Origin: Caloramator mitchellensis
Lineage (GTDB): Bacteria; Bacillota; Clostridia; Clostridiales; Caloramatoraceae
Assembly (NCBI RefSeq): GCF_001440545.1
Contig: NZ_LKHP01000011.1
Span: forward strand, 1-64,000
Length of the DNA: 64,000 bases
Direction: 5' to 3'
Positions 42,887 to 51,891 of the stretch are shown one piece after another. The first letter of the stretch is position 1. Each line of letters begins with the position of its first letter. Position numbers and translations under genes: made by a program. Under the pieces are notes generated by a model, which worked only from the letters and a program-made list of their open reading frames with translations, searched no databases and had not been told where the DNA came from.

Positions 42887-44293
42887 ATGGGAAAAAAGAA
42901 AACGATTATAAACGAATTAGAGCGCGGAATATATGATATTAAAAACGAATTAAGGTATAAATATAAGGCAAAGAGCGGTTTAACTAAAGAAATTGTTGAG
43001 GAGATATCCTATCAAAAAAATGAACCCAAGTGGATGAGGGATTTCAGACTAAAATCTCTTGAAATATACAATAAAATATCTGTTCCCACCTGGGGCCCTG
43101 ATATTAGCGAAGTAAACCTTGATAACATAGTAACATATATTAAGCCTGATGTTGACCTAAAAACTAGTTGGGATGAAGTCCCTAAGGATATTAAGAAAAC
43201 ATTTGACCTTCTTGGAATACCTCAGGCAGAAAAAGAGGCTTTAGCTGGAGTCGGTGCACAATTTGACTCAGAAGTAGTTTATCACAACATAAAGGAAGAA
43301 CTCGTAAACTTAGGCGTTATTTACACCGATATGGAAACTGCAGTTAGGGAATATGAGGATATAGTCAAAAAATATTTTATGAAGCTTGTTCCTCCAAACG
43401 ACCATAAGTTTGCAGCACTTCATGGTGCCGTATGGTCCGGAGGCTCATTTGTTTATGTTCCTAAGGGAATAAACGTTGAAATACCTCTTCAATCCTATTT
43501 CAGATTAAACGCTCCTGGAGCCGGTCAGTTTGAGCATACTCTTATTATAGTTGAAGAAGGTGCAAAGCTTCATTTTATCGAAGGCTGCTCTGCTCCTAAA
43601 TACTCTGTTATCAACCTTCACGCAGGATGCGTTGAGCTTTTCGTAAAAGAAGGGGCAACATTAAGGTATTCAACAATCGAAAACTGGTCAAAGAATATGT
43701 ATAACCTTAATACAAAAAGAGCAATAGTTGAAAAAAATGGGACCATCGAATGGGTATCAGGCTCCTTTGGTTCAAAGGTTTCGATGCTCTATCCCATGAG
43801 CATATTAAAGGGAGAAGGCGCAAAGGCCGAATTTACTGGAATAACTTTTGCAGGTAACGGACAGCATCTTGACACTGGTGCAAAAATAGTTCACGCTGCA
43901 CCATATACTTCCTCTAATATTAACTCAAAATCAATCTCAAAGGACGGAGGAGTTGCACTTTACAGGGGAGTTGTAAAAATAAGCAAGGATGCTCATCATT
44001 CAAAATCAACCATATCCTGTGAGAGCCTGATGCTTGATGATAAATCAAAATCCGACACAATCCCAGTTATAAAGGTTGAAAACGATGAGGTTGATTTAGG
44101 CCACGAAGCAAAGATTGGAAGAATCAGCGATGACGTAATATTTTACCTGATGAGCAGGGGGATTTCTGAAAAGGAAGCAAAAGCCATGATAGTTAGGGGT
44201 TTTGTTGAGCCAATATCAAAGGAATTGCCTCTTGAATATGCAGTTGAGATGAACAATCTTATTAATATAGAACTTGAAGGAACCATAGGTTAG
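42887..44293 (+). CDS. sufB: Fe-S cluster scaffold SufB
   Basis: Scaffold subunit of 468 residues on which Fe-S clusters are built. It shows the SufB family start-to-end pattern: VGAQFDSEVVYHNI near residue 122, KFAALHGAVWSGGSFVYVPKG near 175 (HGAVWSGGSFVYVP), EGCSAPKYSVINLHAG near 227, and the SUFBD core with HHSKSTISCESLMLDD near 370 and SRGISEKEAKAMIVRGF near 424. Lies between sufC and sufD. Confidence 0.96.
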   Translation: MGKKKTIINELERGIYDIKNELRYKYKAKSGLTKEIVEEISYQKNEPKWMRDFRLKSLEIYNKISVPTWGPDISEVNLDNIVTYIKPDVDLKTSWDEVPKDIKKTFDLLGIPQAEKEALAGVGAQFDSEVVYHNIKEELVNLGVIYTDMETAVREYEDIVKKYFMKLVPPNDHKFAALHGAVWSGGSFVYVPKGINVEIPLQSYFRLNAPGAGQFEHTLIIVEEGAKLHFIEGCSAPKYSVINLHAGCVELFVKEGATLRYSTIENWSKNMYNLNTKRAIVEKNGTIEWVSGSFGSKVSMLYPMSILKGEGAKAEFTGITFAGNGQHLDTGAKIVHAAPYTSSNINSKSISKDGGVALYRGVVKISKDAHHSKSTISCESLMLDDKSKSDTIPVIKVENDEVDLGHEAKIGRISDDVIFYLMSRGISEKEAKAMIVRGFVEPISKELPLEYAVEMNNLINIELEGTIG

Positions 44294-44303
44294 GAGTGAG
44301 GCT

Positions 44304-45362
44304 ATGAAATTAAATGAATTGCCAGTTAAAACTTATAGATGGCTTAATGTAAACGAATACATTTTTGAAGATGTTTTAGAATATAAAAAATTTAAAGGAA
44401 GGATTGAAATAACATCAGACAATGATATTCTGATTAAAAATTCCCTTGATGTTGATACGCAATATTTCGATAAAACAGAAGAGGAATCTTCTTTCGAAAT
44501 GCAAAATTATATAAATGAAAATTTTAACTCAGGAGTTTTTATACACGCTAAAAAATCCCATCAAATACCTGTAAAAATAGACTTTAAAGTTGAAAGCGAT
44601 GACTTACTTATAGATAAAAATATTATAATCGCAGATGAAAACAGCAATATAACTATAATATTCAACTACGAAGGTGCGGGTAAATCAAATCACTTTGGAA
44701 TTACAAAAATATTTGCTAAAAAAAATTCAATTGTAAATATAATTAAGGTTCAAAGATTGAATGATTCTTCTACACACATAGATACTGTTTTAGGATACGC
44801 TGATGACGGAGCTAATATAAAATTTATTCAGGTTGAAGTGGGCGCAAAAAATGCAATAACAAATTATTTTACAAGACTTAATGGATTTTCGAGCAGCTCC
44901 GATATTAAGGCTATTTATTTTGGAGACAAAGAAAGGGTCCTTGATTTGAGCTACAAAACGTATCATATTGGCAGAAAAACTAAAGGCAATATAGAAGTTA
45001 AAGGCGCATTGAAGGACGATGCAAAGAAGATTTTCAAGGGAACACTGGATTTTGTAAAGGGCTGTAAAATGTCAAAGGGAAGTGAAGAGGAATACACCAT
45101 ACTTCTCAGCAAAGATGCAAAATCAGACTCGGTTCCGCTTCTTCTATGCAGCGAGGATGATGTCGAAGGTGCACACGCTGCAAGCACTGGAAAACTTGAC
45201 GAAAATAAATTGTTCTACATCATGAGTAGAGGCTTTACCGAGAATCAGGCAAAACTTCTGCTTATTGAAGCTTCTCTAAAGCCTGTAATTGATTTAATAC
45301 CAGATGAAAAAATAAGGGAAGAAATCTGGAATTCAATCGAAGGGAGAATTGATAATGTTTAA
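44304..45362 (+). CDS. sufD: Fe-S cluster assembly protein SufD
   Basis: SufD partner of SufB, 352 residues. Sequence conservation is lower than for SufB, as usual. The SUFBD domain is seen in the C-terminal half: KGTLDFVKGCKMSKGSEEEY near residue 246 (in part), SDSVPLLLCSEDDVEGAHAA near 275 and MSRGFTENQAKLLLIEA near 308. The 3' end overlaps the sufS start by eight bases. The start has GGAGTGAGG upstream. Confidence 0.93.
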   Translation: MKLNELPVKTYRWLNVNEYIFEDVLEYKKFKGRIEITSDNDILIKNSLDVDTQYFDKTEEESSFEMQNYINENFNSGVFIHAKKSHQIPVKIDFKVESDDLLIDKNIIIADENSNITIIFNYEGAGKSNHFGITKIFAKKNSIVNIIKVQRLNDSSTHIDTVLGYADDGANIKFIQVEVGAKNAITNYFTRLNGFSSSSDIKAIYFGDKERVLDLSYKTYHIGRKTKGNIEVKGALKDDAKKIFKGTLDFVKGCKMSKGSEEEYTILLSKDAKSDSVPLLLCSEDDVEGAHAASTGKLDENKLFYIMSRGFTENQAKLLLIEASLKPVIDLIPDEKIREEIWNSIEGRIDNV

Positions 45363-46575
45363 TGTAGACAAAATAAGGGACGATTTTCCCATATTAGAAA
45401 GACACGTTAACAATAAAAGGCTTGTTTATCTTGATAATGCAGCAACCACTCAAAAACCTGAGAGCGTAATCAAATCAATAAAGAAATACTATGAAAAATT
45501 CAACGGAAACCCCCATAGAAGCCTCCACGCATTAAGCGCTTTATCAACCGAAATATACGATGCTTCTAAGGAAAAGGTAAGGCAATTTATAAATGCTGAC
45601 TCTGTAAGGGAGATTATATATACAAAAAACGCCTCTGAAGCAATAAATTTAGTTGCCAATTCATATGGCCTAAATTTTATTGAAAAGGGAGACGAGATTG
45701 TAATTTCAATAATGGAACACCACAGCAACATCCTTCCATGGCAAAAGGTAGCAAAGGCAAAGGGCGCGGTTTTAAAATACATGTATATAAACGATGAGGG
45801 AATTATTCCCGAATCCGAGTTTGAAAAAATTACTGATAAGACAAAGTTTGTATCCATCGTCCATGTTTCAAATGTTCTTGGAACTGTAAACCCTGTTAAA
45901 AAGATTATTGAGATAGCTCATAGTTTTGATGCAAAGGTTCTTGTGGACGCTGCCCAGAGCATCCCTCACATGAAGGTTGATGTTAAGGATTTAGATGCAG
46001 ATTTTTTAGTATTTTCTGCACATAAAATGCTCGGCCCTATGGGAATTGGAGTTTTGTATGGAAAGGAGAATTTGCTTGATACAATGCCTCCATTTTTGAT
46101 GGGCGGAGATATGATTGAGTATGTAACCGAACAAGATGCAACCTTTGCTGAGCTTCCATATAAATTTGAAGCTGGGACTCAAAATGTAGATGGAGCAATG
46201 GGCCTTTCAGCCGCAATGGACTATTTAAATAAAATTGGAATTGATTCAATCCATGAGTATGAGGAAAGGCTTATAAATTATGCCTACGATAAAATATCAG
46301 TAATTCCTCATGTTAAAATAATAGGTCCAAAGGAGCGTTCATCGGTTATTTCTTTTACAGTCGATGATGTTCACCCCCACGATGTAGCAACGATTCTCGA
46401 CAGTTACGGAATTGCAATAAGGGCAGGCCACCATTGTGCTCAGCCTCTTATGAGATATTTGAATCTCCCTGCTACATCAAGAATGAGCGTATATTTTTAC
46501 AACACATATGAGGAAATTGACTATTTCGTTGAAAGTTTGAAAAATGTAAGGAAGTGGTTAGGATATGGAGCTTAA
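45355..46575 (+). CDS. sufS: cysteine desulfurase SufS
   Basis: PLP enzyme of 406 residues that removes sulfur from cysteine for cluster assembly. Seen: LVYLDNAATTQKP near residue 20, HHSNILPWQ near 121, the PLP lysine in FSAHKMLGPMGIGVLYG near 222, and the active cysteine in RAGHHCAQPLM near 360. The ATG at 45355 is chosen with GGGAG eight bases upstream, inside the last codons of sufD. It overlaps sufU by 11 bases. Confidence 0.95.
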   Translation: MFNVDKIRDDFPILERHVNNKRLVYLDNAATTQKPESVIKSIKKYYEKFNGNPHRSLHALSALSTEIYDASKEKVRQFINADSVREIIYTKNASEAINLVANSYGLNFIEKGDEIVISIMEHHSNILPWQKVAKAKGAVLKYMYINDEGIIPESEFEKITDKTKFVSIVHVSNVLGTVNPVKKIIEIAHSFDAKVLVDAAQSIPHMKVDVKDLDADFLVFSAHKMLGPMGIGVLYGKENLLDTMPPFLMGGDMIEYVTEQDATFAELPYKFEAGTQNVDGAMGLSAAMDYLNKIGIDSIHEYEERLINYAYDKISVIPHVKIIGPKERSSVISFTVDDVHPHDVATILDSYGIAIRAGHHCAQPLMRYLNLPATSRMSVYFYNTYEEIDYFVESLKNVRKWLGYGA

Positions 46576-46990
46576 TGAACTGTATAATGAAATTATAATG
46601 GAGCATGTCCAGAGCGGTCACAATAGAAGGCATATAGATGGTGCCGATGTTAAGGAACATGGCCATAACCCAAGCTGCGGAGATGATTTAACCCTTGAAG
46701 TTAAATTTGAAGGGGATTTAATAACTGATGCTGCCTTTACTGGAGTTGGCTGTGCAATTTCTCAAGCCTCAACATCTATAATGATTGACTTGATTAAAGG
46801 AAAAAGCAAAGACGAAGCTCTACGCCTTGTTGAAACATTTTTAGGTATGATTAAAAGGGAAATAAAAGATGAGAAAGACCTTCAAATGCTTGAGGATGCT
46901 ATTATTTTAAAAAATATTTCTAATATGCCTGCAAGGGTAAAATGCGCTACCCTCGCCTGGCACACTCTAAAGCAGGCTATAAATAGGTGA
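46565..46990 (+). CDS. sufU: zinc-dependent sulfurtransferase SufU
   Basis: SufU takes persulfide sulfur from SufS in Gram-positive bacteria. Protein of 141 residues. The zinc ligands are seen as Cys and Asp in NPSCGDDLTL, Cys in GVGCAISQAS and Cys in RVKCATLAW. The SufU-type insert between the second and third motif (MIKREIKDEKDLQML) is present, which separates it from IscU. Last gene of the suf operon. Its TGA stop belongs to repeat copy 20. Confidence 0.95.
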   Translation: MELNELYNEIIMEHVQSGHNRRHIDGADVKEHGHNPSCGDDLTLEVKFEGDLITDAAFTGVGCAISQASTSIMIDLIKGKSKDEALRLVETFLGMIKREIKDEKDLQMLEDAIILKNISNMPARVKCATLAWHTLKQAINR

Positions 46991-47038
46991 CATTCACTTG
47001 ATTTCTTGACTTCTTGATTTGTTTGTCAATTTGGACAA
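46986..47038 (+). repeat. interspersed repeat copy 20
   Basis: Full copy whose GTGAC end supplies the sufU stop. The other end runs straight into the 47038-47126 inverted repeat. Confidence 0.95.
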
Positions 47039-47126
47039 AGCCCTAGGATTAATTTCATACCTTTATTCATATCTCTAAATAAATCTTTAGTTTATGAAGG
47101 TATGCTCAAAATATATCCTAGGGCTT
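47038..47126. other. nested inverted repeat; terminator or small structured RNA
   Basis: Outer arms AAGCCCTAGGAT and ATCCTAGGGCTT (12 bp, perfect) at 47038-47049 and 47115-47126. Inner arms CATACCTT and AAGGTATG at 47056-47063 and 47097-47104. It could terminate sufU and the converging ttcA transcript, but the 89-base span is long for that. A promoter-like pair lies just upstream on the minus strand. Confidence 0.5.
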
Positions 47127-47142
47127 AATTAAATCATGACGT

Positions 47143-47172
47143 ATCATATAAGATACATATCAATCATGTCAA
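47143..47172 (-). promoter_or_regulatory. promoter-like pair upstream of nested inverted repeat
   Basis: TTGACA at 47167-47172 and TATGAT at 47143-47148 with an 18-base spacer on the minus strand. Transcription from it would start just before the nested inverted repeat and run toward the suf operon. Confidence 0.45.
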
Positions 47173-47199
47173 GCAATATTTTCTCTGTTTCTCCAATTT

Positions 47200-47304
47200 T
47201 TAGTCATTGTTCATATAATTTTCAGCGCCAGAATATAGGCAATCCTCTACAGCATCCATATCCTTCATCGCTGACATTATAGAGGTATTTTGCTCTCTAC
47301 TCAT
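47200..47304 (-). CDS. possible small ORF overlapping ttcA 3' end
   Basis: A 34-codon frame begins at ATG 47304, inside the last codons of the ttcA-like gene, and ends at TAA 47200. It would encode an acidic peptide (MSREQNTSIMSAMKDMDAVE, then a Cys and several Asn/Tyr). There is no clear ribosome binding site, so it would need translational coupling. It may be only a chance open frame. Confidence 0.25.
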   Translation of the reverse strand: MSREQNTSIMSAMKDMDAVEDCLYSGAENYMNND

Positions 47305-48166
47305 TCTCATCATAAAAATCCAAAAACGAATACTTTTTTCCCTTGTTCTGCCATCCTAAAATTGCTTCCATATTTACATTTTCAGCAGCTTTAAAAATAG
47401 ATTTTTCAACATCTGGGAAGTCCTTTTTAATATTTTTAATAAATTCCTTTATCTCATACCTTTTGTTTCCAATCTTTTTAGCCGCCACCATACAAGCGCA
47501 ATTCAATGGCCAGATTCCTGTATAATTAGTAAATTGCTCGATATGATGCTCTTCAATATAATACATAGGCCTTATAAGTTCCATGCCTTCAAAATTTTGT
47601 GCCTTTAACTTTGGCATCATTGTTTTGAAGTTCCCAGAATAAAGAACATTTAAGAGCGTTGTTTCAATTACATCGTTATAATGATGCCCAAGAGCGAGTT
47701 TGTTGCATCCTAATTCCTTTGCTTTATTATAAAGTGCACCCCTTCTCATTCTTGCACACATATAGCACGGATAGTCCTTTGCTATTCTATCAACGACTTC
47801 AAAAATCTTTCCGTCAAATATATGAACAGGTATGTTAAGATATTTGCAATTTTCCTCTAAAAGCTTTTTAATATCTGGATGATATCCTGGATCCATAGCG
47901 ATAAATTCAACTTCAAATTTAATCTTATTGTGCTTTACAAGTTCTTGAAAAAGTTTCGCCATAAGCAAGCTGTCTTTGCCCCCGGATATCGCAACAGCTA
48001 CCTTATCTCCATCTTGAATTAAATTATAGTCGCTAATAGCCCTTACAAATTTTGAATATAATTTATGCCTGTATCTTGTTATTATGCTTCTTTCAATTTC
48101 TGAAAGAGGTTTTCTTTCGCCTTCCGGAACAAGGACAGGACATGTGCTTTGAATACTATTATCCAT
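47297..48166 (-). CDS. TtcA-like tRNA thiolation protein
   Basis: PP-loop ATPase of 289 residues, related to TtcA (2-thiolation of C32 in tRNA). The PP-loop is VAVAISGGKDSLLMAK near residue 57. Cysteine motifs follow: PCYMCARMRRGAL near 135 (CxxC), ALGHHYNDVIETTLLN near 158, and CAC in WPLNCACMVAA near 224. Such cysteines bind a [4Fe-4S] cluster in TtcA. Start has GAGGTGA upstream. The neighbouring suf operon could supply sulfur and clusters, though the genes converge. Confidence 0.85.
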   Translation of the reverse strand: MDNSIQSTCPVLVPEGERKPLSEIERSIITRYRHKLYSKFVRAISDYNLIQDGDKVAVAISGGKDSLLMAKLFQELVKHNKIKFEVEFIAMDPGYHPDIKKLLEENCKYLNIPVHIFDGKIFEVVDRIAKDYPCYMCARMRRGALYNKAKELGCNKLALGHHYNDVIETTLLNVLYSGNFKTMMPKLKAQNFEGMELIRPMYYIEEHHIEQFTNYTGIWPLNCACMVAAKKIGNKRYEIKEFIKNIKKDFPDVEKSIFKAAENVNMEAILGWQNKGKKYSFLDFYDENE

Positions 48167-48515
48167 CTAATCACCTCTGATACTTAATTTATAGCTCTAT
48201 AACCTTTTCATTAAACCCGTTATCCCCAACAATATAGCAGCTTTTATTCAATAGGTTAACAGATTAAACTAAATAATATAACTTATGATAAAATATCTGC
48301 TTTTTTATTATACCTATCAGTTATTATATAACATAACTAGGTCTTTTAAAAGTTAATTTAATTACCAGTCAATGATGTTAAAGAATTATCAGCTTTCTAT
48401 AATCTGAATTTTATAATTTTGCGCATTATTATTTTATTACTTCAATATATGTTATATAATAATATTAGGATTATGCTACAACATTCCCCCAAAAAATTTA
48501 TATTGAGGTGATTAA
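48167..48515. other. AT-rich divergent intergenic region
   Basis: Nothing with gene or riboswitch character was recognised. TATATAATAATATTAGG near 48453-48470 may hold the ilvE -10 element. Confidence 0.4.
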
Positions 48516-49538
48516 ATGAAACAGGTTAATCTTGAATGGGGCAAACTTGGATTCAACTACATTAAAACAGACTTTAGGTATGTTTCTATTTGGAAAGATG
48601 GTGAATGGGATGGGGGAAAATTAGTAGAGGACAATAAGATATGCATAAGCGAAGGTTCAACAGCTATACACTACGGACAACAGTGTTTTGAAGGTCTGAA
48701 GGCATATAAAACAAAGGACGGAAAAATACAATTGTTCAGGCCTGATCAAAACGCAAAGAGAATGAACCAAAGTGCAAGAAGACTTTTAATGCCTGAGATT
48801 CCAGAAGAAAAGTTCATCGATGCGTGTATTCAAGTCGTTAAGGCTAATGAACATTTTGTGCCACCATATGGAAGCGGTGCAACTCTTTATTTAAGACCAT
48901 ATCTAATTGGTATCGGCGACAATTTAGGAGTTAAACCAGCACCAGAGTATATGTTTTCTGTTTTCTGCTCACCAGTTGGACCATATTTTAAAGGCGGTCT
49001 CGCTCCAGTTAACTTCATGATTTCAGACTATGACAGGGCTGCACCTCATGGAACAGGAGCTGCAAAGGTCGGAGGCAACTATGCAGGAAGTATGCTACCG
49101 CATGAAATTGCAGTAAAAAGAGGGTTTGCAGACTGTATATACTTAGACCCTGCAACACATACAAAAATAGAAGAAGTAGGAGCCGCAAACTTCTTTGGAA
49201 TTACAAAAGACAACAAATTTGTTACACCAAAATCACCATCGATACTGCCAAGTATAACTAAGTATTCACTTATGGACGTTGCAGAAAAATATCTTGGTAT
49301 GGAAGTTGAAGAAAGAGACGTTTACATTGACAAATTAGATGAATTTATAGAAGCTGGTGCCTGTGGAACAGCTGCTGTTATTACTCCAATTGGAGGAATT
49401 GAATACAAAGGGAAACTTCACGTATTCCATAGCACTACAGAAGTAGGTCCAATAACAAGAAAGCTTTATGACACGCTTGTCGGCATTCAATTTGGTGATG
49501 TTGAAGCACCAGAAGGGTGGATTGTAGAAGTTAATTAA
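48516..49538 (+). CDS. ilvE: branched-chain amino-acid aminotransferase
   Basis: Fold-type IV PLP enzyme of 340 residues, long bacterial form. It transaminates leucine, isoleucine and valine with 2-oxoglutarate. Seen: [19 protein letters not shown] near residue 50, [12 protein letters not shown] near 120, the PLP lysine in [19 protein letters not shown] near 186 and the substrate-loop [16 protein letters not shown] near 284. The start has TTGAGGTG upstream. Single gene followed by repeat copy 21 and a terminator. Confidence 0.95.
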   Translation: MKQVNLEWGKLGFNYIKTDFRYVSIWKDGEWDGGKLVEDNKICISEGSTAIHYGQQCFEGLKAYKTKDGKIQLFRPDQNAKRMNQSARRLLMPEIPEEKFIDACIQVVKANEHFVPPYGSGATLYLRPYLIGIGDNLGVKPAPEYMFSVFCSPVGPYFKGGLAPVNFMISDYDRAAPHGTGAAKVGGNYAGSMLPHEIAVKRGFADCIYLDPATHTKIEEVGAANFFGITKDNKFVTPKSPSILPSITKYSLMDVAEKYLGMEVEERDVYIDKLDEFIEAGACGTAAVITPIGGIEYKGKLHVFHSTTEVGPITRKLYDTLVGIQFGDVEAPEGWIVEVN

Positions 49539-49540
49539 TA

Positions 49541-49586
49541 AGTGCCTGTCACTTTACTTCTTGATTTGTTTGACAATCTAGACAAG
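49541..49586 (+). repeat. interspersed repeat copy 21 (deleted core, GTGCCTGTCAC variant)
   Basis: Begins AGTGCCTGTCAC directly after the TAA-TAA of ilvE and ends CTAGACAAG. About nine bases of the TTCTTGA core are missing. Confidence 0.88.
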
Positions 49587-49616
49587 CACCCAAAAATATT
49601 AATGGTTTGTTTAAAA

Positions 49617-49644
49617 AAGCTGCCTCATATAGGGCAGCTTTTTT
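49617..49644 (+). terminator. ilvE terminator
   Basis: AAGCTGCC-TCATATA-GGGCAGCTT followed by TTTT, with As upstream. Confidence 0.88.
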
Positions 49645-49924
49645 AATAAGTATTAATTATTCGCTATATATTCCTAATTTAAATTTTAAACTTTTATTTC
49701 AAAATAATACTCAAAAATAATTTAAATTTAATCAGTTAAAATGATTTTTTTATTTTATTTCAATGAGCTTATTGATTTCGCTTTATAACTCCAAAGTTTC
49801 TAAAAAATATTATTCACTATATTATTTACTAAGGTTTATACTTATTTAAGACTTCTTTAAATTCTTCTATACTTAAGATAACCTATTTAAGCCTTTAATT
49901 TTATTAACACCAAGGTTAATTTTT
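49645..49924. other. AT-rich intergenic region, nothing recognised
   Basis: Converging genes end on both sides. No gene or strong hairpin found besides the ilvE terminator. Confidence 0.5.
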
Positions 49925-49977
49925 CCTGTCCAAATTGCTAAACAATTCAAGAACTCAAGAAATCAAGTGAATGTCAC
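49925..49977 (-). repeat. interspersed repeat copy 22 (CTCAAG subtype)
   Basis: Full copy supplying the TGA stop of the DUF4153 gene. Shares CCAAATTGCTAAACAATTC and AACTCAAG with copy 2. Confidence 0.94.
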
Positions 49978-51728
49978 TTAATAGTGACAAACACATAGAA
50001 TTCGTAGCCTTTGCCGCCTCTATTAGTATCAAGGCCCTGCTCAAGATCGGTCTTTCCAATGCTGATAAAGTTGAATTGAATCTTTACCTTTATAAACTGA
50101 TTCTCATCAACAAAGCTCATTTCATCAGGAGAAAGGGTATGCTTATTTGTAATAACATCTTTGTTCTTTTCGATTATCTGTTTAACAACTAAGTCCAGGT
50201 CTTTTGAGTAGATTTCTTTTCCTTTATCAAGAATCCTTACAACTGCAGTATCATAGTCATATTTTACTGCTAAACCATTATAAGTTGCATTATCAAGCAT
50301 GTATCTTGTATCAAGGAAGTAATCGTAATCTTTTATATCAAGTGATCTGTAGTTCGGATCCCTTTCTATTGTATAATACTCAATTGGATATATATATCCG
50401 CTCTGGCTTTCAAACCCAAACACAGTTTTCATATCCTTTATTTCAAAATTGTCTGGAAGATGCTTAACATCCTTTAGTGAATGGTTACGTTCAAAATACT
50501 CAAGTATCATGCTTATTTGTAGTTTATCTTCTTTACTTATATTAGCATTGGGGACTACTTTGCCATCCTTTAGCATTTGATTTTTAACCAATATAGATTC
50601 AAACCTTTTGTTCTGGCTATATTTTGATATGCTGAAGCTGCTCAAAGGTCCAAAGGTTGATATAAGTATTACTAAAGCAAGTGTAGTCGGAATTACAATG
50701 TTTATTAATTTTCTTGTAAATGCAAAATATATCATTATCAAGAATACCCATATCCCCATAACAAGGACATAATATCTGTTTTCAGTAATTCCATACTGAT
50801 TGATTCTTATTCCAATCGATACAAACATCATTACAAGTATTGGAAGTATAACCTTGGGAATAACCTTCAAAAATATTCTTGCCCATTTGTTTTCCTCAAT
50901 AATTGGAGTTATAAAGAATAAAACAGCCGTTACTATAATTGAATACCATAGAACAAGGTGGGAGACTATTCCCTGTGGAAAAACCCTTGTTATCAATATT
51001 TTAAAAAAGTAAATATATAAAATGGTAGTATATGCACTCAAAAGAGGCATTACTATATAAAGAATCAATACCTTAAATAACTTTATAAAGTTTTCCTTTG
51101 TAAATTCTTCATGTTTTAATGGAACATTTGCTAAAAAATAAGTAGGTGCAAACACTAATGCAACAAGTAAAAATGTATAGTAATATATTTGAGACTTAAT
51201 ATTAACACCCAAAAGCTGATCAATTGTAAATAATATTGCTGCAAGACCTAAATACAGAACACCTGAATAAAGAACGGTCGTAAAAAATGAAGCGAATATT
51301 TTAACAACATACATCTCAAAGTTTTGTCTTTTCGGCCAATATGGTATGAATACAAAAGCTATATAAAACATTAAATTTGTTGCAAAGAATCTTGACATTG
51401 TTACCATCTTAAAGTCTTTTATAAACATGAAGTAGTAGGCTAATACAAAAATAGCTCCGATTGCATGATAAATTATTGCCCTTTTATTGCTCTCTTCCTT
51501 TTCAAGAATCATCTTTATGCAAAGAGACAGCGCCATACCAATTGCTATTGCCATAGCGATTTTGCTTAATGTATCGGTATTGTAAACTCCTCCTGTTTTA
51601 GTTTCAAGCTCTTGAATAGTAATAAGCAGTATTGCAAGAGCTGTTGAAAGAATTATTGTTACAGGGAACCTTCGCGTGCTAAGATAAATTGCGGAGAGGA
51701 TGTTTTTAATGTGTTTTGTAATGTTCAT
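49974..51728 (-). CDS. DUF4153-like polytopic membrane protein
   Basis: Membrane protein of 584 residues. About eleven to twelve hydrophobic segments fill the first 370 residues, followed by a soluble domain of about 200 residues (from YSQNKRFESILVKNQML) with beta-strand character, possibly extracytoplasmic. The pattern fits DUF4153 (contains IIYHAIGAIFVLAYYF and FIPYWPKRQNFEMYVVKI, given in part). Function of the family is unknown. Start has AGGAGAATT upstream. The final codon AAG precedes a TGA from repeat copy 22. Confidence 0.75.
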   Translation of the reverse strand: MNITKHIKNILSAIYLSTRRFPVTIILSTALAILLITIQELETKTGGVYNTDTLSKIAMAIAIGMALSLCIKMILEKEESNKRAIIYHAIGAIFVLAYYFMFIKDFKMVTMSRFFATNLMFYIAFVFIPYWPKRQNFEMYVVKIFASFFTTVLYSGVLYLGLAAILFTIDQLLGVNIKSQIYYYTFLLVALVFAPTYFLANVPLKHEEFTKENFIKLFKVLILYIVMPLLSAYTTILYIYFFKILITRVFPQGIVSHLVLWYSIIVTAVLFFITPIIEENKWARIFLKVIPKVILPILVMMFVSIGIRINQYGITENRYYVLVMGIWVFLIMIYFAFTRKLINIVIPTTLALVILISTFGPLSSFSISKYSQNKRFESILVKNQMLKDGKVVPNANISKEDKLQISMILEYFERNHSLKDVKHLPDNFEIKDMKTVFGFESQSGYIYPIEYYTIERDPNYRSLDIKDYDYFLDTRYMLDNATYNGLAVKYDYDTAVVRILDKGKEIYSKDLDLVVKQIIEKNKDVITNKHTLSPDEMSFVDENQFIKVKIQFNFISIGKTDLEQGLDTNRGGKGYEFYVFVTIK

Positions 51729-51891
51729 AAGAATTCTCCTTTACTGTTTCTTTATATAAGTATAACATAAGTTGAGGATATAAAGAAGTTTGAAATTTCT
51801 TAAAAAACAATAAAATCAAAACCTTAGGTGGAAGAAATATAGTTAATATGTTATAATGTTTTTAATTGTTGTAATATTGGAGGAAAAGCAA

